NCBI RefSeq assembly: GCF_051622035.1
Contig: NC_135364.1
Coordinates: forward strand, 16,925,001 to 16,989,000
Source: Arctopsyche grandis
Taxonomy: Eukaryota; Arthropoda; Insecta; Trichoptera; Hydropsychidae
Direction of reading: 5' to 3'
Length of the DNA stretch: 64,000 bases
Position numbers and translations under genes: made by a program. Shown in pieces: positions 37,023 to 48,638 of this stretch (position 1 is the first letter of the stretch; the number at the start of each line of letters is the position of its first letter). Under the pieces are notes generated by a model. That model searched no databases. It was not told where the DNA came from and saw nothing but the letters and a program-made list of their open reading frames with translations.

Positions 37023-38269
37023 TCAATTTTAAAAGTTTACTAAAATTTAATTACATGAACATATTTATTTTTGAAAATCTTTTCAGAAATTTGTCGGGGT
37101 TATAGCAAATCAAATACACAAATTTGTATATACATAAATAAAAAGAAATCACTTTCGGTTGACTGATTTTCTTCGAAATTTCCAGCATATTTTATCATTG
37201 CTATATTATATGAAATACCCCCATTTAATAGTAATGTAAATAGCTTTAGATAAGAGTATATAAAAATAGAAAAATTGAATAAACTGCAAAAGTAAACTAT
37301 CACTTTCGATTTGACGCCACATTTTATATTGCCAATACATACTATAATAGAAAAAACACATGCAATAGGTGCCGAATTGATACACTTGGACTGTACAGTA
37401 CGATAAAAAAATTGTATGTATGTCATTAAGAATTTGAACCGATTTCCGGTTGATTGAATTTTTCACAATATTTCATATGAAAGAAACGGGGTGACTCGCA
37501 ATAGAGTGCAAAGAAATTTCAAAGGTTTGTAAAAATAGATTGTATGAAGATTTTAATTTTGTTTTTAATGTACATATGTATGTGCATGCATATGTATGTG
37601 AAGTTTCAGCTCATTCTATTATATCAAACTTAACCATCTGCTTTTTGTCGCTGGTTTTCATGGCGCTCGTTTCATAAGCAATTTACAAATCCTTCGGAAA
37701 CAAATCTCGAAAATTGCATATTGATAGCATAAATATACATTTATTTACAAAGCAAGAAGCGACGTTGATCATGCACAACCAATTTCTCTATTTTGCAAAC
37801 GACTCGACAATCAAAATAATCGTGATTGTGCACTATTCAATTAGGCATCCTCGATGAAGTCTTCACGTGATGTTTTCTGCCTTCAAAATATATACATACT
37901 CATATATGTAGTAATATTGCTTACGTCAAATGGTGTAGTTTTATTTCTGAAATAGGTGAGTGCTTAGTAAAAGCAATTTAAAATGGAAGCTCGGTAGAGG
38001 TCTAGATAATTAGTCGCCTCTTTCCCGTGCAATCGTTTAACGTCACTAATCCTGTTAGTTCAACGAGTTGGACTTGAATTGTTAGTCCTTGTACCCAATT
38101 AAGCTTTCTAACTATCTACAAGTCTATGCCTACTATATTGAAACTATGCACATTTAATATTAATCTATAATAAATCGGTATTTTAATGCTTTCTTTTTAT
38201 AACATACAGAAATATCTTAAGATTTATTTTAAAAACTATTCATAAAATTATCGTATTTTTCTTTCTCAG
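37023..38269. other. AT-rich stretch upstream of the RING gene exons
   Basis: No gene is assigned. The 5' exon or exons of the RING gene must lie here or further upstream. A donor-like AATAGGTGAGTGC at about 37955 is the only notable candidate. Minus frames 37100-37466 are low-complexity. Confidence 0.4.
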
Positions 38270-41200
38270 GATAAGCTGCTTAATAAATTAGAGGAAAACG
38301 AACCCGAATTAGCAACATGTCAGGAAGAAGAAGTAAGTTTTAAATAGCAAAAATTAATAGAGGGACCGAGAAGTAATCAAAATATTTCAACGAGCTCTTT
38401 CGCAGTCAGTTTGTGTCGAGACATGGTCGAGTAAACACTTAAGTTTTGTTATTATTTTAAAGTTATTGTTTCTATTAAATTTTTTTTTCTACCTGAGGAA
38501 GGATGTCGAGACCAATAGAGGAAGAGCACTTGCGTCATTTTATGCTGTTTATGTTAGACCAAGTAATGAAGGCAAACGAGCAGTGGAAAAAATCACCGAT
38601 ACTTACGGAGATATTCTGAAACTAAACAAGTGTCATCGGTGGTATAAACAATTTAAAAATGGGAATAGGGACATCAAGGAGATCGCACGAAAAGCAGAGC
38701 TCAAAAATTAGATGATGATATCCTGACGTCAATGGTGGAATCAAATCCTCGTCAAACCATCGAGGAATTATCGTTGAAGATTGACTGTCCATGGTCTATG
38801 TATAGTTCAGGATCATCTTCGTCGCATAGGAAAATTGCACTGAATATTTTTTTGATTACTTTACGGTCCCCCTAATATATATTTAAATTTAAGATTGAGT
38901 TTGCTCTGTATGCCTGAAAGAGAACACATTTTAGGTAACCTGTATTATAAAACCAGATATGATATCGATTTAAAAATTAAGGATTCCAAAATTACCGCCT
39001 GTTGTCACTACCGGTACTACCGTTTTACAACTATCGGTATATTCCAGTAGTTATTCATTTAAACAATAAGTGCAATAATATTGAAATAATTTGCAATAAA
39101 ATATTAATTAATTACATATATGAGCCGTTATATTTGAAAGTGGCGGAAGTTCAATTTTCAGTTCCAAAAACACTATTTCTGTTTGACTTAATTCACAAAT
39201 TGCTATCACTTATTTTGTCCACATGTCCAGAATCCCGGAAAAGCAGAATAAACATATTACATACAAGCCACCATTATTTTTAAATATGTAATGTTAAACG
39301 CAAAACATAATATTTAATGTTTTGCAAAATATTTCTCGAAATGAAAAAAAAGTGCCAATGCCACTTTCAAATATAACAGCTCATATGTTTTTGGAAATAG
39401 TCTCAGAAATGCAAAGATATTCTCGGCATACTTTATCTTTGATTTTAAATTTATGATACGCTTAGCAGCTCCTTTGAATGGCAGGTCAAAAAGAATGTAG
39501 TGTTGAGTCATTTTTCGACTTGTCTATACAAACTAGTCAATACACCGTTTTTTTAATTGAAAATAATTCAAACAACATATAATTGAAATTGTTGTATTTC
39601 GGTACTACCGGTAGTCTATTTTGTACTACGGTTAGTACTGAAAAACCGCTAGAACCGGTTTCGATAGTACCAGTATTGGAATCTCTAATGCATGCGTAGA
39701 CGAATCTATTCAAAACGTCTTAACTAACTCAATCGTCAATCACTATTTAATTAAATGTATTTTTTCATGCAATTCAAGAAAAATTTTCCATAAAATGTTT
39801 GCGTCTATATATTTACCAAATTGAAAGACTTTGTTCTATAGAAACTGATTAAACTTTTCACCTAATTTATATAAATTCTATCGATTGTTACTATTCTTTT
39901 TACTTTATTTCCAGTGTGTCATATGTGTGAATGCCAAAGCAACGATGCAAACATCGCCATGTGGTCATCGAGTGGTTTGTCGAAAATGCTTCGTCAAAAC
40001 AATTCAAATGGCCGTCAGCCAAAGGTTGCTACCTCTACGCTGTGTTATCTGTCGTGCCAAGATCTTACGCCTGAAGCAAACTCTTCCAACGAGCAAGAGT
40101 TGGCAGGTACTAATCATTCGAACACCCCATATATGTATATTTAAAATACCAAACGTGCCGAAAATTTACGCAATTATAAATGTCGATTAGGTGCCAGGAT
40201 CAGCCAGCACCTACTCCATGGGAAAAGCATGGGGACTGGCCGGTTCGGCTAGCGCATACTCGGTCGGAGCTCACTCGGTTCCGAACTCTGCTAGTTTATA
40301 CTCTATGACGAGCGGATCCTCGTCATTATCAGGTATTTATTTAGGCTAGTGAAACTATGGATATGATCAAAATAGTGGAGGTATCGATCGTAGCTGATGA
40401 TTGGAATTGTTTCAAGGAGTATCTTCTGTCTCGTCAAGTAGTGGAGGTATAGGTGTGGGTGGCGTTGCAGGATGTGGGAGAGTTTGCGGTGGTGGAGACT
40501 GTGCAGGAGGATGTTTGGGTGCTGTACCTAGGCGAACGGCATTTAGACAACCCACTTCCAGTGCTCTACGTAGATCTCAACACCACTCTATGAAGGTAAG
40601 CTGTAAATCTTCAAATATTCTGTAGACTATGGTGAATAGCAGCTCTACACGAGTTGACAATCACCTCTTCTTTGTCCGTTGCAATAAAATGTTGTCACGA
40701 TATAGCATATTCTGGAATTTGCCGAAATACTTTTGGACTTTTACCACGGTTTTTTAAGATTTACCAATTTTCTGGATTTTACATATTGTCTTTTCATTTT
40801 TATTTTATCTTCAATTTATACCAGGAAGGCCAAACAGGTAACCCTAATGCGCCTTCCTGGCCAAAAACATTATAAATTTGATAAAAATATTATGAGTATT
40901 ATACAAAGTACATAAATACCGGTGGCCGTCACCGTATCGAAAGTCGAAAAATCGAAATCTTTATTATTGTTCGTTTACCATGCATACATATGAAGAGCGG
41001 GTAGTATATATACATATATCAGTGGCGTGCGGTAAAATTCTCTCTTTTTATTGTCGTACAGCCTTAGTTAATTTGCGCGAGCAGGACAACAAGAGGAACA
41101 GACTGTTCCTCTTGTATCCTGTCCGTACACACAGTGCCGGCTTTACACCCGATGGTGCCCTCGGTCAATTTTTTCTAAACACCTTTATAAATAACTTTCG

Positions 41201-44200
41201 CCTTTGGCGCTCTAATCTAAAATTTTAAATGGCTTTTGGCGCTCTAATTTTAAATTTTAAAGCGCCTTTGACGCATCGTTCGGCGCCCTAGCTTATTTGC
41301 CTAGCGACCTAGCCCCTCCCTAAATATATATTTGCTTTTCGATCTTTCGACTTGCGATACAGTGAACCAGACCCTTCAGCGAAATTCGAGATTGCTTAAA
41401 ACTTGAGTGTTTGCGAAAAAATGGGTAAAGTTGCAAATTTTTTTGGAACCGTTTCAACGAAAATCAGATAAATTGGCTCTGATAGGAAACGATCGATCTG
41501 AATCCAAGGTCTGACCAGCAGAAACCAGTGGGATTTGAACCCATGAACAATGTATTCAAAGCATTATAAATCTAACCACTAATCTATTCTGATGGTTTTT
41601 ATTTAATTTATTTGTTTAAGCTGGTTTTCATTATTGACTGTGGTGTTTTCAGTTACGGCTGCAAGATTATAGAGGACACGGTTATTCTAGCGACGCATCT
41701 ACCCCCATAGGACGATTACCTCCGATTAAAGAATTCCAGAGAGACTTTCGTGCTTCCCAAATATCGCATCCTAAAGATATTCGAAAAGATTCAAGAGTCA
41801 CTCCAGTGGGCATAACGAAAGAAGACCTCGTATCGGTGGCCAACACTCCTGCAGGATATCTTCCCATCAATACTAATCCAATTTGTTCGACATCGACCAG
41901 GATAAGGTAAAGATCAAATACATGGAATAAATTTATTCAGAGTAGTAAAGCGACAGACCCTTATTGGGGCATGATACAAAACACAATTTGAAATTTTTAT
42001 TATGTAACGTTATGAAGATTTGATACAGCTATTCACGGATACTATACATATGACATAATTCGCTGTTTCCAATGTGCAGTAATCATTAGGATCGGATGTA
42101 TTTTGTATTAATCTTTCTTTCACGTTCAATTCTAGTTCGGTAGTGATATGCATTTGTGTATATTGAAAATTCTATCATTCATACATTACGTGTTAATGTG
42201 TTAATACATACATTACACTTAGGAGGGCTGGACACCAGCGCCTGGTCCATACAAACGTATTACACTTCTCCCTTCCTCAATTATGGCACTAGAGAAATTA
42301 TTTTTTAATATGCTATGGATGTCCACCATTGGGATGCATCTATCGTTTTATTTTTTTTTGATTAGCTATTTTTTATAGGAGCTGGGAGCCGCCAAACATC
42401 TATAAATCTAAATGCCTCTTTTTTACAACCACGAAGAGTCCAGCGTGCTTATTTAACGGTCGATTTTAAAAGAAATACGCGCATAGTTGCACAGAAAATA
42501 TCTTTCTCATAACGAAGATGAATTTTTTTTTAAAATTGGTCCAGTTTTGGAGGAGAAAATAGGAGAATACGAAACCACGATTTTGTCGATTTAAAATACG
42601 TTTTATCTGGTCGAAGCGCAACTGTCGCACTCACTCAATATATATACTCAATATATATATTGATATATATTGTCGCATTCACTCAATATATATATCGAAG
42701 AAAGGAACGGCAACAAAATTAAGATTTCAGGTGTACAGCCCTCTTAATGTTTAGGTGTAAATTTCTTTTTAAAATGTGTATAATATAATATTTTAATGAC
42801 TTGTATTTTACTGGTAAGTATTTTAGTCTATTTTTGTCAGTATTTAAATATAAAAGGTCAGTATTTAAACATAAATGGTCAGTATTAATGTTAAATGGTA
42901 AGTTTTATTTTGACGAATGTCTAGTATTACTTGTTGGTTGGTACTACCACAAGGTTGATAGACAATTCCATCCAACAGGAATTACTATTTGTTCTGGCGA
43001 AAACACACTGCGTGGTACATGGTACGTGTTTTTTTTAAATACTTTTAAACATACGAAAAAACGCAGTACCCCATGTCCATATACATACATGGTACACAGT
43101 TTCAAAAATCTCCCACAGGAGTGTTTTCATTGATATTTTATTCTTGTATTTATCCTTGCTTGACAGAGATCGATAACGGTGATTCCCATATTTGAAGAAA
43201 TGTAGAAGAAACTTGTCGGTTGCATATGGATATGCATACACGTGCGACCTCCCAAACATATGCATTCTGCACGTGCGACTACACCCGACTTCGGTTTGGG
43301 GAACACCCACTGTTACATTCGTTTTTATACTGACATTTAATAATATGATACTGACTATTTTGTTAATAAAATACTGGCCGAAAACTGTTTTATATACTTA
43401 CAGAAATTGATGAAATTACTGGTCATTTAATTTGTTGCCTATTTTAATCTGTTCTAGTATGATTATTTGTTTTAAAAACTCTCTTATTTTTAAGACTTAT
43501 GCCAAATTTAAAGCTTTCAGAATTAAACGGCAGATTCTTCGTATCATATACATAAACTTCTGCACAGAATTTCAATCCCAAACTGTTATTATTTTACAAA
43601 AAGTTTGATACTGGTCAAGAATCACCGCACAAATTTTTAGTATGTACACGAACCAGTTGTAATACAATGTCATCTATTGATAGAAGTCTAAACAATTAAT
43701 TTGCAGTTCACATAAAAACAGTGAAATTTATTCGAAACTGTATAAAACAAAATAAAATATTATACTAATATTCCAAAGTGATTTATTTTATAATATAAAT
43801 AATTTTATTACTAGTATAAAATCCAATCAATAGATGGCGTTATATTGTGAAATTTGATAGGGTTAAATTTAACTACTTGCACATATAGAAAAAAAATTAA
43901 AACTTTCTTAATTAATATTTTATTGATTTCAGATGCGCACACAAGATCTTAACCCAATTAGAAACGACTCCAATGAAGAAATCGTCGAATTATCGCATCC
44001 CTCAACGGCAAGACAGGGATGATAGTTCTAGCAATAAAACTCGCGTTTGCAATAATAATAATACAAGTAATAGTGAAAAAGAATCGATTTCGGCAAACAA
44101 TGCACAAAGTTTAAAAGTGAAAGGCCAGGAAGAAATTAAGAAGAAGGAAGATGATCAGCAAAGTAAGAAGACGGAGGAGAAGAGTAAAAAAACTGAGAAA

Positions 44201-44401
44201 AACGACAATAAAAAGAATGAAACGGCCGAACGAAAGAAGGAGGAAAAATTAAAGTTAAGGTTGGAGAAGGAGGCGAAGAAGGAAGCCAAGCGGGAGGCGA
44301 AAGAAGAGGAGAGACAGGCGAAACAGCTCGCTAAGGAGGAGAAGAAGAAAGCTAAAAAAGAGGCGAAACAGGCACTTTTAGCCGAGCGGGACAAAAAATA
44401 A
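38270..44401 (+). CDS. RING-HC finger protein with Lys/Glu-rich tail (5' end missing)
   Basis: Six plus-strand exons join in phase at GT-AG boundaries: 38270-38332, 39915-40106, 40191-40332, 40417-40595, 41653-41906 and 43933-44401 (TAA stop), giving 432 codons. Order: an acidic start (NKLEENEPELATCQEEE); a C3HC4 RING (CVICVNAKA.., SPCGH, VVCRKC, LRCVICR) in exons 1-2; a Ser/Gly/Tyr-rich linker; a Cys/Gly-rich patch; a basic-acidic segment with PIGRLPPIKEFQRDF; and a long Lys/Glu/Arg helix-prone tail. RING domains of this type usually bind E2 enzymes, so an E3 ubiquitin ligase role is likely, but substrate and pathway are unknown and I do not recognise an ortholog by name. The start codon lies upstream and was not identified. 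A polyadenylation signal AATAAA occurs near 44593. Confidence 0.85.
38503..38870 (+). pseudogene. Mariner-like transposase relic
   Basis: Starting at ATG 38503, a frame reads SRPIEEEHLRHFMLFMLDQ, the start of a mariner-type N-terminal helix-turn-helix region. It then shifts frame to EGKRAVEKITDTYGDILKL and WYKQFKNGN, and a later in-frame stop is followed by SNPRQTIEELSLKI. These match the order of the mariner transposase N-terminal domain. No catalytic DD(D) region remains. It sits inside the RING-gene intron 38333-39914, on the same strand. Confidence 0.7.
38979..39686. mobile_element. Probable MITE with ATTCCA ends
   Basis: The left end AAGGATTCCAAAATTACCG and the reverse complement of the right end (AGAGATTCCAATACTGG) form an imperfect inverted repeat, and subterminal ACTACCGGTA motifs occur at both ends. 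An internal inverted repeat (GTTATATTTGAAAGTGGC in both orientations, near 39127 and 39358) supports a foldback structure. No clean target duplication was found. Confidence 0.45.
41430..41610 (-). mobile_element. tRNA-derived SINE (copy 3)
   Basis: Minus-strand copy inside the RING-gene intron. The head has TTAGTGGTTAGATTT (A-box-like) and GGGTTCAAATCCC (B-box-like), then CTGCTGGTCAGACC, GATCGATCGTTTCCTATCAG, CAATTTATCTGATTTTCG and TTGAAACGGTTCC. This copy keeps the best B box of the three. Confidence 0.74.
41907..43932. other. Intron of the RING gene
   Basis: About 2 kb of intron. A CAACTGTCGCACTCACTCAA stretch is followed by (TA)n near 42640-42700. A truncated MITE lies at 42996-43316. No nested gene is supported. 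Confidence 0.6.
42996..43316. mobile_element. MITE with GGCGAAAACACACTG end (copy 2, truncated)
   Basis: This is the inverse of the element at 10901-11247. The end GGCGAAAACACACTGCGTGG is present at 42996, and the body ends at CCCCAAACC..ACTGTTACATTCG without the second terminal repeat. A minus-strand frame of 91 codons parallels the 96-codon frame of copy 1, with many amino-acid changes. It lies in the RING-gene intron. Confidence 0.7.
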
Positions 44402-46177
44402 ATTTTGATTACATACGTATTAAATTATGTATAAACATTTGTTATATGAGTAGAAAGCTAGTAAGTGTCAGTAGCATGTCAATTTTGAAATGCAATATCA
44501 CTTAGTGTTTAACATCGGACGACGACAACGTCCGATGACATGCTTCCAAATTTCAGAATTGGAATTGTAATTGTTATAATAATATATACATTAATAAATA
44601 AAACTGTCCATCGGATATGTATAGAGTAGTGTAAAATATTTTGGCAATAAAATTAAAATTATTTCGATTTTAAATAGTCATAGTTTAAATTAAACAAAAC
44701 ACTACATAATATAATAATATACATGTATAGGAGCGTATACCATGGTGGAATATGTTCGGAGATCAACTGTGGAATGTTCTTGTCAAAGAAATCTATTGAT
44801 ATTTGAAGTCTTCAAAGGTAATAAGGATCGTTTTAGGAGTTGAAGAGATTTTATAAGCTTCCCAAAAACTATTTTTTTTATAATTAAATGTAGAACTAAC
44901 GACGGGTGAAGAGCAGATGCTTCGCCCGAGTTGAAATTTATGCATTCATATATATTATATAAAAAAAATGTTCATATGTAGATACGGTTAGAATATGCTA
45001 TTTTTTACAAATTACATATATGTATATATATACATATATGTATATCTATATATTATATAAGTATATTTTCATAGCAAAACATGTTTATTAAACGATTGAT
45101 TCCAAGATGAATTACTCAATAAAAATTATTATATACATATATAAAATAATAATATTATACTTTTGACTAAAGAAAGTTTAATGTTCCTTAAAATCTCTAT
45201 AGCATGTAACAGGCTGCGCACCCTTCTTTTTGTGCGAATTGTTCTTCTCGCTCTCCATGGATTATTTGTAATTAAAAACAAATATATATATATATATATA
45301 TATATCTACAATTGAGTTCAAATATTCAAAACAGAAAGCGCAACAGACAAACAATCACACGGAAAAAATAGACACGAAAACAATGCCTCATTTATACGAA
45401 TATTCACCATACTATAATATTAAAGGCAATAAGAGCACCGAACATCATTGCTAATTTCTAAGGTTGTTTACGCTAAAAAATTTAATTGAGAAAAAATGAA
45501 ACTAAATGTACATAAATACTACAATCTGATTTATCATAAGCATTACAATAATTAAAGAGTTACTTTTTTTAAATTATTATTCAGATATGAATGGGGCAAA
45601 CTAAATTTTATATGTAGAATTCGATTTAAAATAACCCTTTTCTTCTTATTCAAATTAAAATATAGGCATAAAATTTTTAACTAAAATAAAAGTTAACTAA
45701 CGAAAACAGATTAAGTAAAAAAAGTTCAGACAAACTCATACAAAAACATCCACTCATATATGTGTCGTCTGTTGTATAAAAATGCTTAAATTTCTTATAA
45801 TCATTAAAAACTGTTACATTCGTTTGTATGTAGATTAAATTATATATATTTCTAAATATATATAATAAGTATAACGGTAGCTATTCATATCAATTTACGT
45901 AGTTTAGTTAAAACTGTAATCAATTTTTGAATCAAGGTCCTAATGCTGAGGTAATAGAATTGGTCAATGTAATGTTAAATATGTTAATAAAAATGATGAA
46001 ACAAGCTATTGTCTATTTATTGTGCAATACATATATGTATAATCAGGAGAAAAATGAAACAACAATTCAATAATAATCAATTATATTACATATATCTACA
46101 TATTAAATAATGTGAAATGATGCTTGCAATTAAAAATAAACAGAATAACATTTCACATGCAAAGCAAAAATTTATTC
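44402..46177. other. Convergent intergenic region, 3' ends of RING gene and NDUFB5
   Basis: AT-rich with a (TA)n tract near 45283-45304. AATAAA for the plus-strand RING gene lies near 44593 and a minus-strand AATAAA for NDUFB5 lies immediately after its stop. A TCGGACGACGACAACGTCCGA imperfect palindrome lies near 44515. No further gene. Confidence 0.5.
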
Positions 46178-47762
46178 TTAATCATCACCGATACGATTGA
46201 CAGTCTCTTCGTGCGATTCTTTAAAGGCACGGATATATTTGGCGGTGACAGGCCTGTAATAATATGCCTGGTAATCACCACGTTCACCCATTTTCAGCTT
46301 AATTTGAGCTTCGAGTTGTCTAAGTAGCGCCTAAAATGCATACAAAATAAAATTATTTTATTAAATTTAATTAAAGATTTGATACTGTCTTTCCTTTTTT
46401 TATTTGTCAGTACCTTTTCATTTTCTTCGTAGAGGTAGTGTAAATATTTCTCGTAATCTTGCTGCGCGCTATGCATTATATAACGATAGATGAATCTCGT
46501 TATGGGATGCCTTTCATATTCCCAATATTTAGGTGTGTAGTTTTCGGGTATCGGGGTGAGCTCGGCTGGACCGATAAATATGTTTGAGTACAAGATGATT
46601 AGAGTAGCAGGTATAGCACCGACAACCACGTAGTAGTGCAGCATATCCTTGAATTTGTGCCATTGCCATCTGAAATGAGAAATCACCAATCATCTTAGTC
46701 GATTTATACTGTGTTCAAATTATCTAAATTAATCGAACGTTAGATATTGATTTTTAAGTGTATTTTGTATTCAACACATTATCTTGGTCAAAGACGATTC
46801 GGGTTAGAATAAATTCGTTTTTTCTATAGAAATGAGTGAATATGAATGAATAATAAAATTTTATAACTTTGTTAATCCTCGTCGAATTCGATCAATTTTT
46901 TGACGCATTATATTCATATACATATTGTCTAATAGTGATCAATTCTTAACCGTTTGCCCGTTATGGAAGCTTTGGGCGACAAGTCTGTAGCGCGGCTGTC
47001 TTACATAGAATTTCTGAACTTTGCACGGGATTTTGAGGCTTATATGCGCCTATTTCAACTGTTTTAAGGTTCAAAATTGTTTGAATATATTACTGAGAGT
47101 TGAATGCCATCTATTCAATTTGCTTAAAATGAATATATACCAGTCAAAATTTAGTTTTTTGTGGAACCATACTGAAACCTCGTTTAAGCGACGTCACGTC
47201 TTCATACAATTACGAAGAATGATTATTTGACAATTAATCCATAACTACGAGATATATTATGTATTTTATTGCTTAAAATAATACTTTGTGTTAATTAACA
47301 TATCTGGTTACTTGAGTAAATATTAAAATCTGTATTTAAGGTCGAAAACTCGATTGCCAAATTTGTGAAAAAGGTGCCGCGTACAGGGCTTGTTCGCTAT
47401 ATTTATTGCCGCGGGCAAAGGGTTAAACCTAACCTAACCTCAAATTATAAGCTCTTTAAAATGATCAATTCCTTAAACAATAACCAATTTCTTTTAAAAC
47501 CCACCCATTGATATAGTAAAACACTAGGACCGGTATAAATAATAATAATGTGGCGAGTTTACAAAGTGACAAGATATGTATGTTTGTTGTGTAATCACCT
47601 GGAAGGCGTGATGCGGAAAGAGTTTCCAGGTGCCCCGCTGAGAGCAATCGCCGAAACGGAAAACTTGGCCCGGGAGCCGCCCGCCGCCGCCGCCCCCACC
47701 CCCGCCCCCGCGGCCCTCCCCGCCGCCCCCGCTGCCGCCCGCAGGCTGCTCCACACCGACAT
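46178..47762 (-). CDS. NDUFB5: NADH dehydrogenase [ubiquinone] 1 beta subcomplex subunit 5, mitochondrial
   Basis: Three minus-strand coding exons: 47762-47599, 46669-46414 and 46330-46178 (TAA), all GT-AG and in phase, giving about 190 aa, close to the 189 aa human precursor. The product is an accessory subunit of the membrane arm of mitochondrial complex I (SGDH subunit). An Ala/Arg/Gly-rich N-terminal presequence (start MSVWSSLRAAAG) is followed by a single membrane helix (MLHYYVVVGAIPATLIILY). Next come the family motif NIFIGPAELTPIPENYTPKY with WEYERHPITRFI, a charged coiled region, and a C-terminus with YYYRPVTAKYI. The frame also extends upstream in frame to an ATG at 47861 (33 more residues). 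I prefer the inner Met because it gives a typical presequence and family length. Exon 1 is unusually GC-rich. The 3' end of an R1-clade LINE lies only ~190 bp upstream of this start. Confidence 0.93.
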
Positions 47763-47950
47763 CTCGCTTCTCGAACACTGCAACGCACACGCTCTCAAGA
47801 AGGGCACTGCTGCACCGACTGGCCAACTGACGTTTCCCTTGGCACCCAATTTCACGGCCATGTCGACCGACTATGTACATTCATATCAGGCTTCAAACAT
47901 CTAGCAGCTCCCGAACAAACATCAGCCAATGATACACTTGGGCGCCGCAC

Positions 47951-48484
47951 TTTTTTTTTTTCCCGTGAGGGGAAAACCTTGCATAGGCACCCCCGGCCCA
48001 AATTCCAGGGGGAGTGTGGGATTCTTACTCACTAAAAACCCCTCTTTCTTTCAGCTGCTGCCGAACCCACACTTAAGCATTACCAGACAGCAGCTGGCCT
48101 TGCGCAATACGCTCACACAGGAGACAGCAGAGACCCACCTCAGGTCGCGGTGCTCTTATCGAGTCCTACGACTCGGAAGCGGGCCCCTGGCGTCTCCTTT
48201 CCCTTTCGGACTGCAACTTCTCCCCGATCACGGAGGCAGCAAAGGCCTCCCAAGCCGACCAGCTCCCTTTGTCGCGAAGCATCGAACCCATCACCATCCC
48301 CGTCCACAGCGTTTCTTCCCCAATCGCGACTTTGAGGGCCTCTCTAGGGGCGTCCCACGCAGGACAGTGAAGCAATGTGTGCTCCGCGTCATCGTCAGCT
48401 GCCTCACAGTGGTGGCAGCTTGGTGTTGCTTCTTTCCCTATCTTGTGAAGGCAGGTTCTGAAGCAACCGTGTCCTGTCAACAAC
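47951..48484 (-). mobile_element. R1-clade LINE, 3' part (ORF2 C-terminus and 3' UTR)
   Basis: The minus frame 48483-48166 reads LTGHGCFRTCLHKIGKE.. then a zinc knuckle (C-x2-C..H..C, with CHHCEAADDDAEHTLLHC), the usual C-terminus of R1/TRAS-type reverse transcriptases. It is followed by a short 3' UTR and a run of 11 A (on the minus strand, 47951-47961). The frame continues on the far side of the hAT insertion at 57663. It lies in the same orientation as NDUFB5, with its 3' end about 190 bp from that gene's start codon. Confidence 0.8.
48477..48484. repeat. hAT target-site duplication, left copy
   Basis: TCAACAAC is identical to 57663-57670. Both belong to the LINE sequence encoding the QLL(T) stretch, so removing the hAT and one copy restores a continuous LINE reading frame. 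Confidence 0.93.
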
Positions 48485-48638
48485 TAGGCTTGTGTAGTTC
48501 GCGAACGAACTAGGTCGTAAGAGCGCTCCCACAGGTGAACTAGTCGAACTAGTTCCCTCACTCCTCGTTCCTTAGTTCACTAGTTCGTGACCGAATGAGC
48601 GAGAGTGGGACGGCACTACACTACACTACGGTACGTGA

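Noticed and set aside
41022-41330. hAT MITE starting CAGTGGCGTGCGG
   Set aside because: A hAT-like start and TTTGGCGCTCTAAT repeats are present, but no matching right end or duplication was found.
44155-44394. Ser/Phe-rich minus-strand frame
   Set aside because: Complement of the Lys/Glu-rich tail of the RING protein on the plus strand.
47929-48513. 194-codon plus-strand frame
   Set aside because: It is antisense to the LINE reverse-transcriptase C-terminus and its 3' UTR on the minus strand.
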